Origin: Micromonospora sp. U21
Lineage (GTDB): Bacteria > Actinomycetota > Actinomycetes > Mycobacteriales > Micromonosporaceae
Reading direction: 5' to 3'
Length of the DNA: 64,000 nt
Assembly (NCBI RefSeq): GCF_018070045.1
Contig: NZ_JAGPYK010000014.1
Span: 1 to 64,000 of the forward strand
Shown: one piece after another, positions 27,146-36,167 of the stretch
How the letters are laid out: each line of letters opens with the position of its first letter
How positions within the stretch are numbered: the first letter of the stretch is position 1
The notes under the pieces: generated by a model
Seen by the model: the letters and a program-made list of their open reading frames with translations, nothing else
The model's database searches: none
Told to the model about the DNA's origin: nothing
Program-made: the position numbers and the translations under genes

Positions 27146-27416
27146 GAAGCCACCTCGGCCGCTGCGGTAGATACGGCCCCCACCGGTGAGAAGGTCGCTG
27201 AAGCCGCGCCGGCCGACGAGTTCCTACCGGCAGTAGCCGAGCCATGCCAGCAGGGTGCCGTTGATCTTCGCAATGGTGCCGTCCAGGAGGGTGGACAGGT
27301 TCCCGCAGGGCGCATTCCCGTACAGGTCTTCGAGGCCGTGGTCAGATCTGGTCGTCGATTGCAACCCCTCTGGCGGCCGACTCGTTGGTGCGACAGGGGG
27401 CGGACGGAGGCGGACG

Positions 27417-28652
27417 ATGGCGGCGGGACCTGGTGCCGAACTGCTGCGCCCTCGCACGAGTTCGGGCCGCGCCACGTTCCTGGAGCTCTTCTTCGATCTG
27501 GCCTTCGTTGTGGCCCTCACCCGGGTCACGCAACGATTCGCCGACCTGGGCGATGACACCGGCTGGACGCTCGTCGCAGGGTTCGGTCGTACCCTGCTGC
27601 TCTTCTTGGCGCTCTGGCTGATCTGGTCGCACACCACCTGGATCACCAGTCGCTACGAACCAGAGCGGGCGATCATCCAGGCCGTCGTGGTCGGCACCAT
27701 GTTCGCCGGCCTGGTCATGGCGGTGACGCTGCCACGCGCAATGGAGGAGCGAGCGCTGCCGTTCGCGGCCGCGTACCTGATGGTGATGGTGGTGCGGCCG
27801 CTGGTGGTCGCCGCCGCGCTGCGTGGCCATCCGCGACGGCTGGTGCCGTTCCGGCTGGCCGCTTGGGCTGCGGCGAGCGCGCCGCTCTGGCTGGCCGGCG
27901 CGTTGGGCCCGGACCGTCTTCGCCTGCCACTGTGGGCTGCCGCCCTCGCTGTGGACTACCTCGCCTGGGCCGTGGGCTGGCCGCTGCCGCGGCTCGGGGC
28001 CTCAGCGGTGGGCCGCTGGCGGATCGCTGGGACGCATCTTGCCGACCGTCACCAGCAAATCTTTCTCATCGCACTCGGTGAGTCGATTCTGGTCATCGGC
28101 ATGGTCTTCAGCGGCACGGACTACTCCGCGGAGCGGGCAGCCGCCTTCGGGGTCGCGTTCGCCACCAGCGCGCTGCTCTGGCGGATCTACTTCCACCGCG
28201 CCGGTCTGCTGCTGACCGAGGCGTTGGGTCGGGCGGGTATGCCCGCCCGGCTGGGCACGGCGTCAGAACGGACGCATCTGCTGATCGTGCTCAGCGTGCT
28301 CGTCACCTCGGTCGGCTACGAGCTGGTGATAGATCAGCCGTTCGGGCCGCCGCGGCCCAGTTGGCTTCTGTTCGTGGTAGGCGGTCCGGTGCTCTTTTTC
28401 GTCGCCCGTATGCGGCTGGAGTACGAGATCTTTGGCCGGGTTTCGCGATCATGGATGATCGGCCTGGTGGCCCTGCTGCTGTTCACGCCGGCGTTGGCCC
28501 GCTGGGCGCCGATGGTCGGGTTGAGCGTGGTGGCCGGAGTGCTGGCCCTGGTCGCGCTACTCGACGCGCTGCGGAACCGGGGACGGCCGCTGGAGGTCTC
28601 CGCCTCGCCGATCGGGCGGGAGGCATCCGGCGATCGCGACTCCGAGGCGTGA
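27417..28652 (+). CDS. ltrA: LtrA family membrane protein (second copy)
   Basis: A 411-residue multi-pass membrane protein of the LtrA family with the N-terminal signature ATFLELFFDLAFVVALTRV and the conserved HLADRHQQIFLIALGESILV. ATG 27417 is chosen because GGAGG lies seven bases upstream; the frame is open further back without coding character. It is clearly diverged from the copy at 3859-5064, so this is not a recent duplication. Confidence 0.86.
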   Translation: MAAGPGAELLRPRTSSGRATFLELFFDLAFVVALTRVTQRFADLGDDTGWTLVAGFGRTLLLFLALWLIWSHTTWITSRYEPERAIIQAVVVGTMFAGLVMAVTLPRAMEERALPFAAAYLMVMVVRPLVVAAALRGHPRRLVPFRLAAWAAASAPLWLAGALGPDRLRLPLWAAALAVDYLAWAVGWPLPRLGASAVGRWRIAGTHLADRHQQIFLIALGESILVIGMVFSGTDYSAERAAAFGVAFATSALLWRIYFHRAGLLLTEALGRAGMPARLGTASERTHLLIVLSVLVTSVGYELVIDQPFGPPRPSWLLFVVGGPVLFFVARMRLEYEIFGRVSRSWMIGLVALLLFTPALARWAPMVGLSVVAGVLALVALLDALRNRGRPLEVSASPIGREASGDRDSEA

Positions 28653-28754
28653 CGGCGCCCACGCCTACCTCGTCGTCACCGCCGCCACCGCCCCAGAGCA
28701 GCAACGACCTGGTCGCCCTCAGCCCACGCGAGATCCGACGACCCTGTTGTAGTA

Positions 28755-29363
28755 CTAGCGGGCGGATTCGGTCGACTGGCGCTCGGTATTGATCCGGAGG
28801 AGTCCTTCGATTCCGCGGAGGAAGGTCTCGGACACCAACGCGGGGTCGAGAAGGCATCCGGCTGCCATGGCGCCGTCGCGAAGCATGACGAAGTGGCGCG
28901 CGGCGGCATCCGCCGTCTCCTCGTGGACCTGCGCCATCAGCGTGGTGAGCGTGTCCAGGAACCATTGCCGGTGGGCGATGATCTCCTGGTGCACGGGATG
29001 GTCGGTGTCGGGATACTCGGCCGCGGCGTTCAGGAAGGCGCATCCGCGGAACCCGGGGGACTGGATGTTCTCAGCGATGGAGCCAGCAATGGCCAGGAGT
29101 CGGTCGACCGGCGTCGGGTTGGTGGCGATGGCCGCGTCGACCATGCCGCGATCCATCTGATGGACCTCACGCAGATAGGCGAGAATGAGGTCTTCCTTGC
29201 TGGGGAAGTGCCGGTAGAAGGTGGCCCGGGTCACCTTTGCCTCGGCGATGATCCGGTCAACACCGACGGAGTGGATGCCCTCCGCGTAGAAGATCCTGGT
29301 TGCCGTGGTGAGGAGCCGGAGTCGCGCCTCAGAGGGCCGGGTCTCAGGTTCGGTGCGGGTCAT
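28755..29363 (-). CDS. TetR family transcriptional regulator
   Basis: A 202-residue TetR repressor with helix-turn-helix VGVDRIIAEAKVTRATFYRH and the helical C-terminal domain of the subgroup that carries the GFRGCAFLNAAAE segment. It is transcribed away from a DUF308 membrane gene and a flavoprotein disulfide reductase. The gap between them contains at least three copies of AGAACGTTCNGTCT, so it very likely controls itself and this divergent operon. Confidence 0.9.
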   Translation of the reverse strand: MTRTEPETRPSEARLRLLTTATRIFYAEGIHSVGVDRIIAEAKVTRATFYRHFPSKEDLILAYLREVHQMDRGMVDAAIATNPTPVDRLLAIAGSIAENIQSPGFRGCAFLNAAAEYPDTDHPVHQEIIAHRQWFLDTLTTLMAQVHEETADAAARHFVMLRDGAMAAGCLLDPALVSETFLRGIEGLLRINTERQSTESAR

Positions 29364-29381
29364 ACAACCATCTTAGCGGAT

Positions 29382-29534
29382 AGAACGTTCGGTCTGAGAT
29401 GTGTGAGCGGGCCCTGCCGCCTTTGCGCCACCGGTGACACCAGGCCTGAGGCCTTCCTCGCCTGGAGGTAGAACGTTCCGTCTTGACGTCGCCCGTCAAG
29501 ACTGGGATAGTGACCGGGAAAGAACGTTCGGTCT
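29382..29534. promoter_or_regulatory. Three TetR operator copies
   Basis: AGAACGTTCGGTCT occurs at 29382-29395 and 29521-29534, and AGAACGTTCCGTCT at 29470-29483. A weaker relative, AGAACGTCCGAT, is at 29574. The motif is an imperfect palindrome. The first copy is 19 bases from the TetR start and the others lie before the DUF308 gene, as expected for a shared divergent operator region. Confidence 0.75.
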
Positions 29535-29614
29535 CGTCAGCTCAGACAGCGATTTTCCCCTGCTGAACACGACAGAACGTCCGATACTCCCGAGCCTCCA
29601 CCGGAAGGGTCACC

Positions 29615-30175
29615 GTGACGACCATTGCTGCTCCGCCCGGCATCTCCCAGACCGCGTCCGCACTGCGGCGGCTGTACTTCACCCGCTTCACGTTCGCCAT
29701 CGTGTGGGCACTCGTGACGATCGCGACCGCCAAGGAGATCGGTCCGCTCACGGTGGTGCTTTTCGTGCTCTACCCGCTGTTCGACGTGGGCGCCGCCATC
29801 TACGACCTGCGTTCAACGCGGACCACCGGCTCGCCGGCCCTGCTGTACGTGAACATCGTGGTCAGCCTGATCACCGCCGCCGGCGTGTGCGTCGCCAGTG
29901 CGTCCGGCATCCCCGCTGTCCTGCGGGTGTGGGGCGCCTGGGCGATCGTGGCCGGTCTGGTCCAGTTGATCGTGGGTGTCACTCGTCGGAAGATGGGTGG
30001 CCAGTGGCCGATGATCATCAGTGGCGGCATCTCGGTTCTGGCTGGCGGGTCGTTCATCGCCGGTGCTTCCGCGGACAACCCGTCGCTGACCAACGCGGCT
30101 GGCTACGCCATCCCCGGCGCCATCTTCTTCCTCATCGCCGCCTTCCGGCTCGGCCGCAGCGCGAAGGGCAACTGA
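29615..30175 (+). CDS. DUF308-like membrane protein
   Basis: A 186-residue integral membrane protein with about six hydrophobic helices, starting after a short polar N-terminus (RRLYFTRFTFAIVWALVTIA). It resembles the DUF308/HdeD-type family of unknown function. GTG 29615 has GGAAGGG upstream. It is followed after one base by the flavoprotein reductase gene, so they form an operon under the TetR operators. Confidence 0.72.
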   Translation: MTTIAAPPGISQTASALRRLYFTRFTFAIVWALVTIATAKEIGPLTVVLFVLYPLFDVGAAIYDLRSTRTTGSPALLYVNIVVSLITAAGVCVASASGIPAVLRVWGAWAIVAGLVQLIVGVTRRKMGGQWPMIISGGISVLAGGSFIAGASADNPSLTNAAGYAIPGAIFFLIAAFRLGRSAKGN

Positions 30176-30176
30176 C

Positions 30177-31598
30177 ATGACCGCCATCGAGTACGACGTC
30201 GTCGTGATCGGTGCGGGTCCGGTCGGGGAGAACGTCGCCGACCGGGTCGTGCAGGGCGGCCTCACCGCCGCCATTGTCGAGCGGGAGCTGGTCGGCGGGG
30301 AGTGCTCGTACTGGGCCTGTATGCCGACGAAAGCCTTGCTGCGCAGCGCGTCCGCGTTGCGGGCGGCTCGCCAACTGCCGGGTGCGCGGGAGGCGGTGAC
30401 GGGAAACCTGGACGCTGCGGCGGTGCTCGGACGCCGGGACTCCTTCGCGTCGCATTGGAAAGACGACGGGCAGGTGTCCTGGCTCGAGTCGGCGGGGATC
30501 GCGCTGCACCGCGGACAGGGACGGATCCGTTCGGCCCGGGTCGTCGAGGTGACCGGCGTCGACGGCGTCACGACGAGGTTGACCGCGCGGCACGCGGTGG
30601 TCGTCGCGACCGGAAGCAGCGCTCTGCTGCCGGACATCCCGGGTCTGCGGGAGGCGGCGCCGTGGTCCAGCCGCGAGGCCGCCTCGGCCGGCTCGGTTCC
30701 TCGCCGGCTCGTGGTGATCGGTGGTGGCGTGGTGGCCACTGAGATGGCGACCGCGTTCGCCGCTCTGGGGTCTTCGGTGACGGTGCTGGCCCGTGACGGT
30801 GTGCTGACGTCGGTGGAGCCGTTCGCGGGTGAGTTGGTCACGGAGTCGTTGCGCGAGGCCGGTGTCTCGGTCCGCCTCGGCGCGGAGGCCGTTTCCGTCA
30901 AGCGCGACGACAGCGGGACCGTTCACATCGGGACCGCTGACGGCGATCGCGTGGAGGCCGACGAGGTACTGGTGGCGATCGGCCGTACGCCCAACACTCA
31001 GGACATCGGACTGGAGAGCATTGGGCTGGCGCCGGGTGCCTGGCTGGCGGTCGACGACACTCTGCGCGTCGCCGGCGGCGGGGAGTGGCTGTATGCCGCT
31101 GGTGATGTGAACCGGCGGGTGCTGCTGACCCATCAGGGCAAGTATCAGGCGCGCGCGGTGGGCGACGTCATCGTGGCCCGGGCGAAGGGTGAGAAGGTCG
31201 AGGACGGCCGGTGGGGCCGGCACGCGGTGACGGCTGATGAGCGTGCGGTGCCGCAGGTGGTCTTCACCGACCCGGAGATCGCGTCGGTGGGGCTGACCGC
31301 GGCCGCGGCCGCGGCGGCCGGACTGCGGATCCGGGTCGTGGACTACGACCTGGGGGCCGTTTCCGGATCTTCCCTGCACGCCGATGGCTACAAGGGACAC
31401 GCTCGCATGGTCGTCGACGAGGACCGGAAGGTGATCGTCGGCTGCACCCTCGCCGGCCCGGACGTCGCGGAACTGATCCACGCCGCGACGGTCGCCATCG
31501 TCGGCGAGGTCCCGCTGGACCGGCTGTGGCACGCGGTTCCGGCATACCCGACCGTCAGCGAGGTTTGGCTACGGCTGCTGGAGACATACGGTCGCTGA
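30177..31598 (+). CDS. FAD-dependent pyridine nucleotide-disulfide oxidoreductase
   Basis: A 473-residue class I flavoprotein disulfide reductase of the lipoamide dehydrogenase/mercuric reductase type. It has an FAD-binding GAGPVGENVADR, the redox site GGECSYWACMPTK (Cys43, Cys48), an NAD(P)-binding VVIGGGVVATEMATAFAALG, the second FAD motif YAAGDVN and a C-terminal dimerisation domain. It lacks the final His-Glu pair region of true lipoamide dehydrogenase in recognisable form, so its substrate is uncertain. It sits one base after the DUF308 gene and is TetR-controlled. Confidence 0.85.
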   Translation: MTAIEYDVVVIGAGPVGENVADRVVQGGLTAAIVERELVGGECSYWACMPTKALLRSASALRAARQLPGAREAVTGNLDAAAVLGRRDSFASHWKDDGQVSWLESAGIALHRGQGRIRSARVVEVTGVDGVTTRLTARHAVVVATGSSALLPDIPGLREAAPWSSREAASAGSVPRRLVVIGGGVVATEMATAFAALGSSVTVLARDGVLTSVEPFAGELVTESLREAGVSVRLGAEAVSVKRDDSGTVHIGTADGDRVEADEVLVAIGRTPNTQDIGLESIGLAPGAWLAVDDTLRVAGGGEWLYAAGDVNRRVLLTHQGKYQARAVGDVIVARAKGEKVEDGRWGRHAVTADERAVPQVVFTDPEIASVGLTAAAAAAAGLRIRVVDYDLGAVSGSSLHADGYKGHARMVVDEDRKVIVGCTLAGPDVAELIHAATVAIVGEVPLDRLWHAVPAYPTVSEVWLRLLETYGR

Positions 31599-32232
31599 CG
31601 GTGAACCAGGCGCTCGTCCCGTCGCTGAAGCCGTCACCACCACCGAAGACCACCCGTTCCGGAACCAGACCGACGAACAATGGCAGAAAGCCCAGCAGCA
31701 GGGGTTCGCCGCGCCTTGCCGTCCGCATTCGGGGATTCGGCCGGCGTGGCCGATGCGATCGACGGCATCCGGGCCGCGCTCGAGTCCCGGCTGGCCGAGC
31801 TGGAGAAGGCAACTCAGCGTGGCCGCCTGAGTAGGCCGCCCAGCCGCTCCCGGCGCTCGCCGACCGGCGGCAGCTCGAACAGCACCCCGGCCGCCGCGAT
31901 CGTCTTCATCCCATGTCCACCAGTCCCTGTCGCGTCGGTCCGCGGTGCGCCACGTACGTGTCGGGTGCGGCAGCAGGACGGGGCGCGGGTCGATGAGCGG
32001 CCGGCGGTATTCGACCGCCGTTCGGTGAGTGCCTCGTTGTCGTCGAGGTCATGGGTGGCAGAGCGTGGGGATCAGTCGGCTCGTGCGGCAGAAGGTGATC
32101 GAGGCGCCGCAGGTCCTGCAGGGCATTCGACGCCGAGTTCGGCGGCAGGAGCGCGGGCGGCGAGCCGGTAGATCGCGGCGAGGAGGAGCAGGTCGGTAGC
32201 GAGAGGGTGGGCGGGCGCCGACAATCGTAAGA
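31599..32232. other. Intergenic with broken minus-strand traces
   Basis: No intact gene is seen. On the minus strand, coding-like pieces in different frames follow one another: a leucine-rich stretch near 32140-32230 (TDLLLLAAIYRLAARAPAAE), then a small zinc-ribbon-like end near 32050-32120 (MPCRTCGASITFC), then VEYRRPLIDPRPVLLPHP near 31950-32010. They look like remnants of frameshifted small genes. Confidence 0.3.
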
Positions 32233-32589
32233 GTGTCACCCGCCTTCGTGCTGCACCACCATCGCAAACCACGACCGCACTTCGACCTGCGGCTCGAGGA
32301 GAATGGTGTGCTGCGTTCCTGGGCGGTGCCCCGCGGCCTGCCGGACAATCCCAGCGACAACCGGCTCGCGATCGCCGTGGCCGACCACCACCTCGATCAC
32401 CTCACCTACGAGGACGCTGACAAGTCAATCGCCGACATCGGCACGTGGGAGGAGCACGACCGCACCGAGCGCCGAATGCTGTTCACGCTGCACGGCCGAG
32501 CCGGCCGCCGACGGTACGCGCTCATCCGCACGGGCGAGGGGTGGCTGCTTCACTTGACGAAAGAGCAGCCCTCGGACGAGCGAAGTTAA
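32233..32589 (+). CDS. Stand-alone LigD-type 3'-phosphoesterase domain
   Basis: A 118-residue protein matching the N-terminal phosphoesterase domain of bacterial DNA ligase D, which trims 3'-phosphates and ribonucleotides during end joining. The motif HFDLRLEENGVLRSWAVPRG, with His16, Asp18 and Arg20 as likely metal and phosphate ligands, is present, as is a Trp-rich C-terminal strand (GEGWLLHLTK). No ligase or polymerase domain follows. The GTG start leaves the N-terminus short compared with LigD, so a slight truncation is possible. Confidence 0.82.
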   Translation: MSPAFVLHHHRKPRPHFDLRLEENGVLRSWAVPRGLPDNPSDNRLAIAVADHHLDHLTYEDADKSIADIGTWEEHDRTERRMLFTLHGRAGRRRYALIRTGEGWLLHLTKEQPSDERS

Positions 32590-33003
32590 GTGGACATGCT
32601 CAGCCGCCTCGGTGAGCCAGCGGAGGACGCTCGGCTGACCGAGGCGACCCGGGAGTGTTCAGCGAATCTCTCGCGCCCCGCCGAGCCCGTCCTCCGGCCC
32701 GGCCCGCCACGTACACCGCATGTGCTGCGCTGGCGTAGAGCGGTGACGTCGAGCGGGCCGAACAGCTATGTCGCCTGGCGGGGGAGTGCGAGCCTCTGTT
32801 GCTGATCCTGTGCTGCGGACGTCGCGGTGGCTTGCGCGTTTGCGCACGTCGCCCGCCGGTGCGACCGAGCGCCGGCGGGACCTCGACCGGTGGGCCGAGC
32901 CGGTCGTCCAATGCGAGCAGTTGTACTGACATCGGCTCCATCGGAATGTTCGCAGTCGATCGCTGTTGATGCGAACCGATACTCCACGACTTGACGAACG
33001 GCA
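32590..33003. other. Intergenic, nothing convincing
   Basis: A minus-strand frame reads MEPMSVQLLALDDRLGPPVE near 32900-32945 but has no recognisable continuation. No hairpin or repeat stands out. Confidence 0.35.
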
Positions 33004-33017
33004 TGTTATCGCTCACA
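33004..33017 (+). promoter_or_regulatory. Upstream weak operator of GH62 gene
   Basis: TGTTATCGCTCACA differs at two positions from TGTTAGCGCTAACA. It lies about 204 bases before the GH62 start, the same distance as the weak site before the GH127 start. Confidence 0.4.
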
Positions 33018-33111
33018 GTCGATGGCTGAGGGCGACGAAACCTGCGGCTTACCGGGCAAGCCTGCTGCGTCGACCTGGAATCAGGGCGTGCGTCCAGGGC
33101 ATTCAGACGTC

Positions 33112-33127
33112 TTGTTAGCGCTGACAA
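33112..33127 (+). promoter_or_regulatory. LacI-type operator of GH62 gene
   Basis: TTGTTAGCGCTGACAA is a CG-centred palindrome with one mismatch pair, about 95 bases before the GH62 start. Its core matches the operator before GH127 at 20258. Confidence 0.7.
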
Positions 33128-33213
33128 TCTTCCGACGCCTGCGCCCGGCCACGCGTCGCGGTGCGCCCATCTTCGGGTGGACCGTTCGGCTTTGGGTCAG
33201 TTGGAGGAGGATC

Positions 33214-34740
33214 ATGTCTGCCTTTGGTAGGTCCCCATCGATCGCGCCGCCGCCGTCGCGGCGTCGTGGGTGGTTGCTCCGGGCTTTCGCCGCCAGCGTG
33301 ATGGCGATGGTGGTCGGTGGTGCCGCCGCAGCCGTGGTGTCGACACCCGCAGCCGCGGCGACGGTCGACACGAGCGCGTGGTACGTGCTGGTGAATCGCA
33401 ACAGTGGCAAGGCGTTGGACGTGTACAACCTGGCGACCAACGACGGTGCGCGGATCACCCAGTGGGCGCGCAACAACGGCAACCAGCAGCAGTGGCAGTT
33501 CGTGGACTCCGGCGGTGGCTACTACCGGCTGAAGTCCCGGCACTCCGGCAAGGTGTTGGACGTCTACAACTTCTCGACCGCCAACGGTGCCAGCATCGTG
33601 CAGTGGACCGACGGTAACGGGGCCAACCAGCAGTTCCGTCTGGCCGACTCCGACGGTGGCTACGTTCGGTTGATCAACCGAAACAGCAACAAGGTGGTGG
33701 AGGTGCAGGGCGCCTCGACCGCCGACGGGGGCAACATCGTGCAGTACGACGACTGGAGCGGCAGCAACCAGCAGTGGCAACTGGTCCGCGTCGACGGCGG
33801 GGGCAACCCCACCACGCCGCCGCCGACCGGCACGTGCAATCTCCCGTCGGCGTACCGCTGGTCATCGACGGGTTCGCTGGCAAACCCGAGGTCGGGGTGG
33901 GTCTCGCTCAAGGACTTCACCTACGCCCCCTACAACGGCAGGCATCTGGTCTATGCGACGACGCACGACACCGGGACGAGGTGGGGTTCGATGAACTTCG
34001 GCCTCTTCTCGAACTGGTCCGACATGGCCTCGGCCAGCCAGAACACCATGTCGTTCTCCACTGTCGCGCCGTCGCTGTTCTACTTCGCGCCGAGGAACGT
34101 CTGGGTGCTCGCCTATCAGTGGGGCGGCACCGCCTTCTCCTACCGGACGTCGAGCGATCCCACCAACGCGAATGGCTGGTCGTCGGAGCAGGTGCTCTTC
34201 TCCGGAAGCATCTCCGGCTCCGGTACGGGACCCATCGATCAGGCGCTCATCGGCGACAGCACGAACATGTACCTGTTCTTCGCCGGTGACAACGGCAAGA
34301 TCTACCGGGCCAGTATGCCCATCGGCAATTTCCCGGGCAGTTTCGGCTCGAACTCGACGGTGATCATGAGCGACACGACGAACAACCTGTTCGAGGCCGT
34401 TCAGGTCTACAAGCTCCAGGGCCAGAACCGGTACCTCATGCTCGTCGAGGCGATCGGCTCGCAGGGTCGCTACTTCCGCTCGTTCACGGCCACCAGTCTG
34501 GGCGGTTCGTGGACACCGCAGGCCGCCACCGAGAGCAATCCGTTCGCCGGCAAGGCCAACAGTGGCGCCACCTGGACCAACGACATCAGCCACGGCGAAC
34601 TGATTCGCGGCAACGCTGACCAGACCATGACCGTTGACCCCTGCAATCTGCAGTTGCTCTACCAGGGGCGTTCCCCGAGTTCCGGCGGCGACTACGGTCT
34701 CCTTCCGTACCGGCCGGGTCTGCTGACACTGCAGCGCTGA
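33214..34740 (+). CDS. GH62 alpha-L-arabinofuranosidase with CBM13
   Basis: A 508-residue secreted enzyme: signal peptide (about 1-49), ricin-type beta-trefoil CBM13 with three QxW-like repeats (about 55-193), a short Pro/Thr linker and a GH62 five-bladed propeller (about 208-508). The expected acids are in SLKDFTYAP (Asp234), GPIDQALIGD (Asp342) and NLFEAVQVY (Glu394). GH62 enzymes strip arabinofuranose from arabinoxylan and arabinan. ATG 33214 has GGAGGAGG upstream. LacI-type sites lie before it and a strong terminator follows, so it is a single-gene unit. Confidence 0.93.
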   Translation: MSAFGRSPSIAPPPSRRRGWLLRAFAASVMAMVVGGAAAAVVSTPAAAATVDTSAWYVLVNRNSGKALDVYNLATNDGARITQWARNNGNQQQWQFVDSGGGYYRLKSRHSGKVLDVYNFSTANGASIVQWTDGNGANQQFRLADSDGGYVRLINRNSNKVVEVQGASTADGGNIVQYDDWSGSNQQWQLVRVDGGGNPTTPPPTGTCNLPSAYRWSSTGSLANPRSGWVSLKDFTYAPYNGRHLVYATTHDTGTRWGSMNFGLFSNWSDMASASQNTMSFSTVAPSLFYFAPRNVWVLAYQWGGTAFSYRTSSDPTNANGWSSEQVLFSGSISGSGTGPIDQALIGDSTNMYLFFAGDNGKIYRASMPIGNFPGSFGSNSTVIMSDTTNNLFEAVQVYKLQGQNRYLMLVEAIGSQGRYFRSFTATSLGGSWTPQAATESNPFAGKANSGATWTNDISHGELIRGNADQTMTVDPCNLQLLYQGRSPSSGGDYGLLPYRPGLLTLQR

Positions 34741-34846
34741 TGGCATGACGCAGGGCCGACTCAGTTTTCCTGACGTTCGCGGGCAACGGCGTCTGCCGAA
34801 TCGGCGAGCATTGTCACGGCTCCCGATCAGGATCGAGTGAAGTTGG

Positions 34847-34883
34847 CCCGGGCGGGCTCGGTGCAAGGCCGAGCCCGCCCGGG
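34847..34883 (+). terminator. Terminator after GH62 gene
   Basis: CCCGGGCGGGCTCGG (34847-34861) and CCGAGCCCGCCCGGG (34869-34883) form a perfect 15-bp stem with a seven-base loop, about 100 bases after the GH62 stop. There is no T-run. Confidence 0.75.
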
Positions 34884-35038
34884 TCGCCCTGGGCTGGTTC
34901 CTCCGGCGAGATCCGGCTGATGTTCAGGCCGGCGTCCGTCTCGACCAGGATCATCAGTCCTTCCTGTTCGACGACGAGCACTTCGGCCGGTCGGTGACCG
35001 ATGCTGACCAGGCATGTCGGCTTGGCTCTCTCGCTCCG

Positions 35039-35893
35039 TCAGGTTCGGGAAGACGACAGTGCCTCGGCGATCATTCGGTGGCCTTGGGCCTCGAATGGCT
35101 CGTCGCCTACTCGGTAGGCCCAGGCGGCGGTGCCGATCGCCGCGCGGACTCGGTTGCGGTGCCACGCACCCGTGTCGCGGGGATCAGTGCCGTACCTGTC
35201 GAGAAAGGCTGCCTCGAGGTTCGGGTTGCGGCGGAAGTCCTGGGCGGCCAGCCGGTCGAAGTCCGTGGATGCGGGACGCATTGCCGCACGACCGAAGTCG
35301 ATGACGCTCACGGCGTCGTGGTGGACGAGCCAGTTTCGGGGCTGCCAGTCCCCGTGGGTGGGTACGAGGGTCGCGGGCGGCGTCGGCCAGGTGGCGATCT
35401 CGGCTCGTAACCGTTGCGCGGTGGTCGCAGCGATCCGGTGTGGTTGGCTGAGCCACGCCAGTGACTTCTCGTTCTCGCGTCTCTCGTAGTCGTCGTCCGT
35501 GACGACACTCTGAGCGTGTAACAGGGCCAGTAGCTCGCCTGCCTGCCGATAGGTGGCGGGGTCGTCGGCATGCTCGCTGCCGAGCACCAGTTCACCGGGC
35601 AGGTACCGGGTGATGAGGAGCTTCGCGTCCGCGCTGCCATGTACCAGAGCCGGTGCGCGTCCCGTGCTGGTCCATGGGCGCAACCAGTTGAGATGGGCGT
35701 GGAGTTCCCGCTGGATGTGGTGGTCATCGTCGCCGCCGGCTTTGACGATGAATCGTGATCCAGCGCGGGTCATCTCGAGGACACTGGTCGCCGTCAAGCC
35801 CCAGCCGTGGTCCCTCTCGACGGTCGCGCCCGGAAGCCACTGGTCCACCAATGCCCGCTGCTGGGGAGAGAGGTTCCCGAGCGCAGAGGTCAC
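35039..35893 (-). CDS. Aminoglycoside phosphotransferase (APH) family protein
   Basis: A 284-residue kinase-like protein. The catalytic loop THGDWQPRNWLVH and the following metal-binding VIDFGRA are the HGDxxxxN and DFG-equivalent motifs of the APH/choline-kinase fold, and RFIVKAG contains the ATP-binding lysine. Members phosphorylate antibiotics or small metabolites; the substrate cannot be told. GTG 35893 starts where family similarity begins; the long open frame upstream is not coding-like. Confidence 0.8.
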   Translation of the reverse strand: MTSALGNLSPQQRALVDQWLPGATVERDHGWGLTATSVLEMTRAGSRFIVKAGGDDDHHIQRELHAHLNWLRPWTSTGRAPALVHGSADAKLLITRYLPGELVLGSEHADDPATYRQAGELLALLHAQSVVTDDDYERRENEKSLAWLSQPHRIAATTAQRLRAEIATWPTPPATLVPTHGDWQPRNWLVHHDAVSVIDFGRAAMRPASTDFDRLAAQDFRRNPNLEAAFLDRYGTDPRDTGAWHRNRVRAAIGTAAWAYRVGDEPFEAQGHRMIAEALSSSRT

Positions 35894-36167
35894 GGCGGGG
35901 ATGATACGAGGTGAACGAGCGTCCCCTGATCGTGTCCGCCAGCGGCGAGGGAAGGCGCTGATCCAGCCGGCGTCGATCGGGGCGTCGCGGGCCGCCACAG
36001 CCGACAGCAGCATGCGGCCATCATCGTCGCCGCGGCATTGGCGAATGGGACCTGGAGGGCTGACCGAGCACCTGGTTTTTCGACGCATACCATGCAGAGC
36101 ACTCAGGCTGTTCACGCTGGTTGATCCCGGATAGGGTCCCGCCAGTCGCCCAGCCAGGAGGTTTGCC

